The position numbers and the translations under genes were made by a program. The notes beneath the pieces are model-generated. The model was not told the DNA's origin and made no database searches. It worked only from the letters and a program-made list of their open reading frames with translations. Below are positions 60,751 through 62,769 of a DNA stretch of 62,769 nucleotides, in pieces; the first letter of the stretch is position 1; every line of letters begins with the position of its first letter. Source of the stretch: Solirubrobacterales bacterium 67-14 (GTDB taxonomy: Bacteria; Actinomycetota; Thermoleophilia; Solirubrobacterales; 70-9); the NCBI GenBank assembly GCA_001897355.1, contig MKST01000001.1, positions 271,756 through 334,524 of the forward strand, written 5' to 3'.

Positions 60751-60792
60751 CTACGAAACCAAAGGTCACAGGTTCGAATCCTGTCGGGCGCG
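60751..60792 (+). repeat. att core, copy 3
   Basis: Third identical copy of the 42-bp tRNA-Arg core. It closes unit 2 and joins it to chromosome or to remains of a further unit. Confidence 0.85.
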
Positions 60793-60857
60793 TTCTCCTT
60801 TTGGCTCGACCGCTGCGGTTGAGGTTTCCTCGGTTGAAGGCTGCATCGAGTGGCTCG

Positions 60858-60875
60858 CAGGCAAGCGGTCAGGCA
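60858..60875 (+). repeat. Arm-type repeat after att copy 3
   Basis: CAGGCAAGCGGTCAGGCA begins 66 bp after the third core. Its presence suggests that the sequence beyond is, or was, also the left end of an element of the same family. Confidence 0.55.
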
Positions 60876-60881
60876 GTCGTG

Positions 60882-61304
60882 TCAAGCTTGAAGTTCGGCC
60901 AGGAACGCTTGCGGGGTGAGTATGCGAACTCCGCGGTGTTCACCGACGGGAAGCAGGTGTTTGCGGTCGCCAGAGACGAGCACATCGACTTGGGCTTCGA
61001 TAGCACAGGCAAGGATCAGATCGTCATCCGGATCGTCCGTCAAGGGTTCGGGCTATTGGGTCGGCGTTTGTTGCGATCCGATCGCTATGTCGGATAGCAG
61101 CGCCTGGACTTCCTTCAGGCGCTCGATGGTGAATCCGAGCTTCTCGGAGAGGATCCGGACAAGCTCGACCATCGCGGGTTCGAGGAGAACGAGGTCCAAG
61201 CTGCCGTCAATGACCTCTTCGATGATTCGGCTTGGAGGCCCTCCGGCGATGAAAGCTGACACCAGGACGTTGGTGTCGCAGGCGACGCGAGACCTGGTGG
61301 TCAC
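60882..61304 (-). pseudogene. PIN-domain toxin (VapC-like), interrupted by an in-frame TAG
   Basis: The frame starts as a PIN toxin (ACDTNVLVSAFI with the first acidic residue; VELVRILSEKLGF) and stops at a TAG at 61053-61055 after 83 codons. Beyond that stop the same frame continues with DPDDDLILACAI, DVLVSGDRKHLL and GVRILTPQAFL to a TGA at 60882. These are the missing second half with its acidic residues. The full length would be about 140 residues, normal for VapC. One base change (or sequencing error) accounts for the break; as written the toxin lacks essential residues. Confidence 0.75.
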
Positions 61305-61531
61305 TCCGCGCGGAGCTGGTCGATCAGCTCCTCGACGTCTTCCGGCCCGATACCGGCTTTCTCGGCCTGGCTTTGTCCGAGACGCTGTACAGAGGAGAAC
61401 CGCTCCAGTCTGATCTGACGTCGAAGTGCATCTCGAACCAACTCAGACTTGGTCTTGCCGGAGATTTCAGCCAAGGCTTCAATCTCGTCGGCGAGGTCGT
61501 CAGAGACAGATACGGAAAGCAGGCGGCTCAT
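61301..61531 (-). CDS. Ribbon-helix-helix antitoxin (VapB/CopG-like)
   Basis: The 76-residue protein has an N-terminal RHH domain (LLSVSVSDDLADEIEALAEISGKTKSELVRDALRR, quoted by its ends) and an acidic helical tail for toxin binding (GPEDVEELIDQLRAE). It overlaps the PIN toxin start by 4 bp, the standard layout of antitoxin-toxin operons. Because the toxin reads as interrupted, the antitoxin may be an orphan now and could still repress the promoter. Confidence 0.8.
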   Translation of the reverse strand: MSRLLSVSVSDDLADEIEALAEISGKTKSELVRDALRRQIRLERFSSVQRLGQSQAEKAGIGPEDVEELIDQLRAE

Positions 61532-61603
61532 ATGAAGACATCATATTGGAGGCATTGGTGGAACTCGACGTTTGCGACGTTGGCCTGTGGTCGGCCGATC
61601 GTC

Positions 61604-62769
61604 TTACTGGATGGTCCAGGTTCTGGATGGTGGGGTTGGATCGAAGTTGCCCGCCAGGTCTGCTGCGTTTGTCGTGAACTGGTAGTTGCCGGGCGTCAGG
61701 TTGTAAGGGCTGCTCGTGTATGTCTTCGTCGTCCCGCACCACTCCTGGAAGATGACGGTTCCGTTCTTCTTCAGGGTGCAAGTCATGCTTCCCAACATGA
61801 TCGGCTCCGTCGAAGTCGACGTGAAGGTCGGGGTCCTGTTGGTGGTGGTCGAGCCATTGGCTGGACCGCCGGTGATGGTCACATCCGGGGGCACGGTGTC
61901 GACCTCGAACTGCTTGACCGCGGTTGCCGAATCGACATTGCCTGCCCGATCGATCGCTCTGACCTGGAAGGTCCAGAGTCCGTCGGCGAGATTCAAGTAC
62001 GGCTTGGGCGACATGCACGGCGAGAAGCTCGTGACCGCGAACCCCTGCCAGATCCGGCACTCGAAGTTGGCGGTGGGCTCATTCGAGGTGAAGGCCAGAA
62101 GCGGATCATTGTTGTTTGTCTTTGCCGGGATCGGGTCGATGGCGGTGGTCGGGGCGATGTTGTCGACCGTCCAGGTGCGCACAGGCGGGGACGGATCCCA
62201 GTCGCCCGAGGCGTCTTTCGAATTGGTCGAGAACTCGTACTTGCCGTCGGCCAGGCCCGAGTAACTCTTAGACGACGAAGCGCAGGGCTGGCTGGACAGC
62301 TCCGTCCCGTTCCGTTTCAGGGTGCAGATCGTGTCCGCCGCCGGGTCGGTCGAATGCTTCACGAACGTCGCGCTTCTGCTGGTCGTGATCGAGTTGTTCG
62401 GGCCGGAATCGATGATCGTGTTCGGCTTGGTGACTTCCCAGCTCAGGTCCTCCCCGCCCCAGTCCGGATCTCCCTGGTTGAATGCCACAACCTTGAGGTG
62501 CTGTTCACCCTCGCCCAGGTCGTCGAACCGGAAGGGCGGCGTGCAGAGTTGCATGATCACGCCCAGCAGCCCGTCGTCGTCGAGGTAACACATGTAGAAA
62601 GTCCCGGGTCCGAAGACGCTAGAACCGAAGTTGATCGTTCGTTGGTCAGCGTCCATGTCGAGTCTGACCGTCGGGGCTATGGTTTGGGGACTGCCCTCCG
62701 TTGCCGCCGAGATCTCGGAGCTGCCGATGACGTCGGTTGGCGAGCCCCCGAAAGTGGTCTTGGCGCGGA
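61604..62769 (-). CDS. Ig-repeat surface/secreted protein, C-terminal part
   Basis: The frame stays open to the window edge (RAKTTFGGSPTDVIGSS... before the internal Met at 62656), so the start lies outside. The visible part has at least three Ig-like repeats of about 95 residues. Each contains a paired Cys strand (FECRIW, MTCTLKKNG or TICTLKRNG), then Y-x-L-A-D-G-x-x-x-F-x-V/T-N..A-D-x-A-G-N-x-D-P-x-P-P-x-R-T-W-T-V, and linkers with D-x-x-x-P. These repeats are abundant in Solirubrobacterales cell-surface proteins. It ends without a sortase motif. It likely forms an extended wall-associated rod. Confidence 0.8.
   Translation of the reverse strand, partial: RAKTTFGGSPTDVIGSSEISAATEGSPQTIAPTVRLDMDADQRTINFGSSVFGPGTFYMCYLDDDGLLGVIMQLCTPPFRFDDLGEGEQHLKVVAFNQGDPDWGGEDLSWEVTKPNTIIDSGPNNSITTSRSATFVKHSTDPAADTICTLKRNGTELSSQPCASSSKSYSGLADGKYEFSTNSKDASGDWDPSPPVRTWTVDNIAPTTAIDPIPAKTNNNDPLLAFTSNEPTANFECRIWQGFAVTSFSPCMSPKPYLNLADGLWTFQVRAIDRAGNVDSATAVKQFEVDTVPPDVTITGGPANGSTTTNRTPTFTSTSTEPIMLGSMTCTLKKNGTVIFQEWCGTTKTYTSSPYNLTPGNYQFTTNAADLAGNFDPTPPSRTWTIQ

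Larger units (their letters stand above)
58830..60792 (+). mobile_element. Mini integrative cassette (unit 2), no integrase
   Basis: Cores at 58830 and 60751 bound a 1.9-kb unit containing only a tiny membrane protein and a Fic gene. Both ends have arm-like repeats (58935 after the left core; ACAGGCAATCGG at 60671 before the right core). It probably moves with an integrase supplied in trans, for instance by unit 1. Confidence 0.65.

Overview
The window looks like a chromosomal segment of a GC-rich actinobacterium. The mixture of Ig-repeat and collagen-like surface proteins, lyase-type beta-propellers, an F420/DDN-type protein and actinobacterial catabolic enzymes suggests Thermoleophilia/Solirubrobacterales. 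That placement is an inference from gene style; no rRNA is present to confirm it. Several genes appear to be transcribed without a leader, with a -10-like hexamer 6-8 nt before the start codon.

Region 1 (1-14.1 kb) is catabolic. A partial FAD-linked sugar-acid oxidase is followed by an MFS exporter/TetR pair with two matching operators. Next comes a LacI-type regulon: an APC permease, a metallophosphoesterase, two M24 'pita-bread' hydrolases, a carbamoylputrescine-amidase-like protein that has lost its catalytic triad, an HDAC/acetylpolyamine deacetylase, a leaderless (cytosolic) PotD-like binding protein, and the LacI gene. Four copies of a CCAAA(A/T)CG-type palindrome mark the regulon. An alanine-racemase-fold enzyme closes the region.

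Region 2 (14.1-25.1 kb) holds two secreted proteins, a ThDP enzyme with three GGGTTTTCCC boxes upstream, tRNA-Ser(GCT), a secreted penicillin-acylase-family hydrolase, a methyltransferase and pyruvate kinase.

Region 3 (25.1-39.8 kb) is a one-direction catabolic island. It encodes an aldehyde dehydrogenase, IclR, a hydantoinase-like protein, an isochorismatase-like amidase, a DUF1185 protein, an enamidase-like amidohydrolase, a DUF1989 protein, a class II aldolase, an NMT1/ThiY-type ABC importer, a TRZ/ATZ deaminase, a CrtI-like oxidoreductase and an O-methyltransferase. The same 23-bp operator layout lies before the aldehyde dehydrogenase and before the hydantoinase gene. Together the genes fit import and ring-opening of a nitrogen heterocycle or cyclic amide; the substrate is unknown.

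Region 4 (39.8-46.2 kb) holds envelope and secreted proteins (a triple-repeat protein, a matrixin-like protease, a collagen-like protein), DipZ and small oxidoreductases, and ends at tRNA-Arg(ACG).

Region 5 (46.1-60.8 kb) is a tandem integrative array at tRNA-Arg. The 3' half of the tRNA recurs as an identical 42-bp core at 58830 and 60751. Each core is followed 64-66 bp later by the same 18-bp repeat. The first unit (about 12.7 kb) carries a tyrosine integrase, a DnaA-box cluster, a HARE-HTH protein and a likely defence cargo (DUF6119/TIGR04141-like protein, small Cys-rich protein, SAMHD1-like HD protein with a co-translated partner). The second unit is a 1.9-kb mini-cassette without an integrase. 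It carries a Fic-HTH protein behind a perfect 36-bp palindrome, plus a tiny membrane protein. Beyond it lie an RHH antitoxin with an amber-interrupted PIN toxin, and the end of a large Ig-repeat surface protein.
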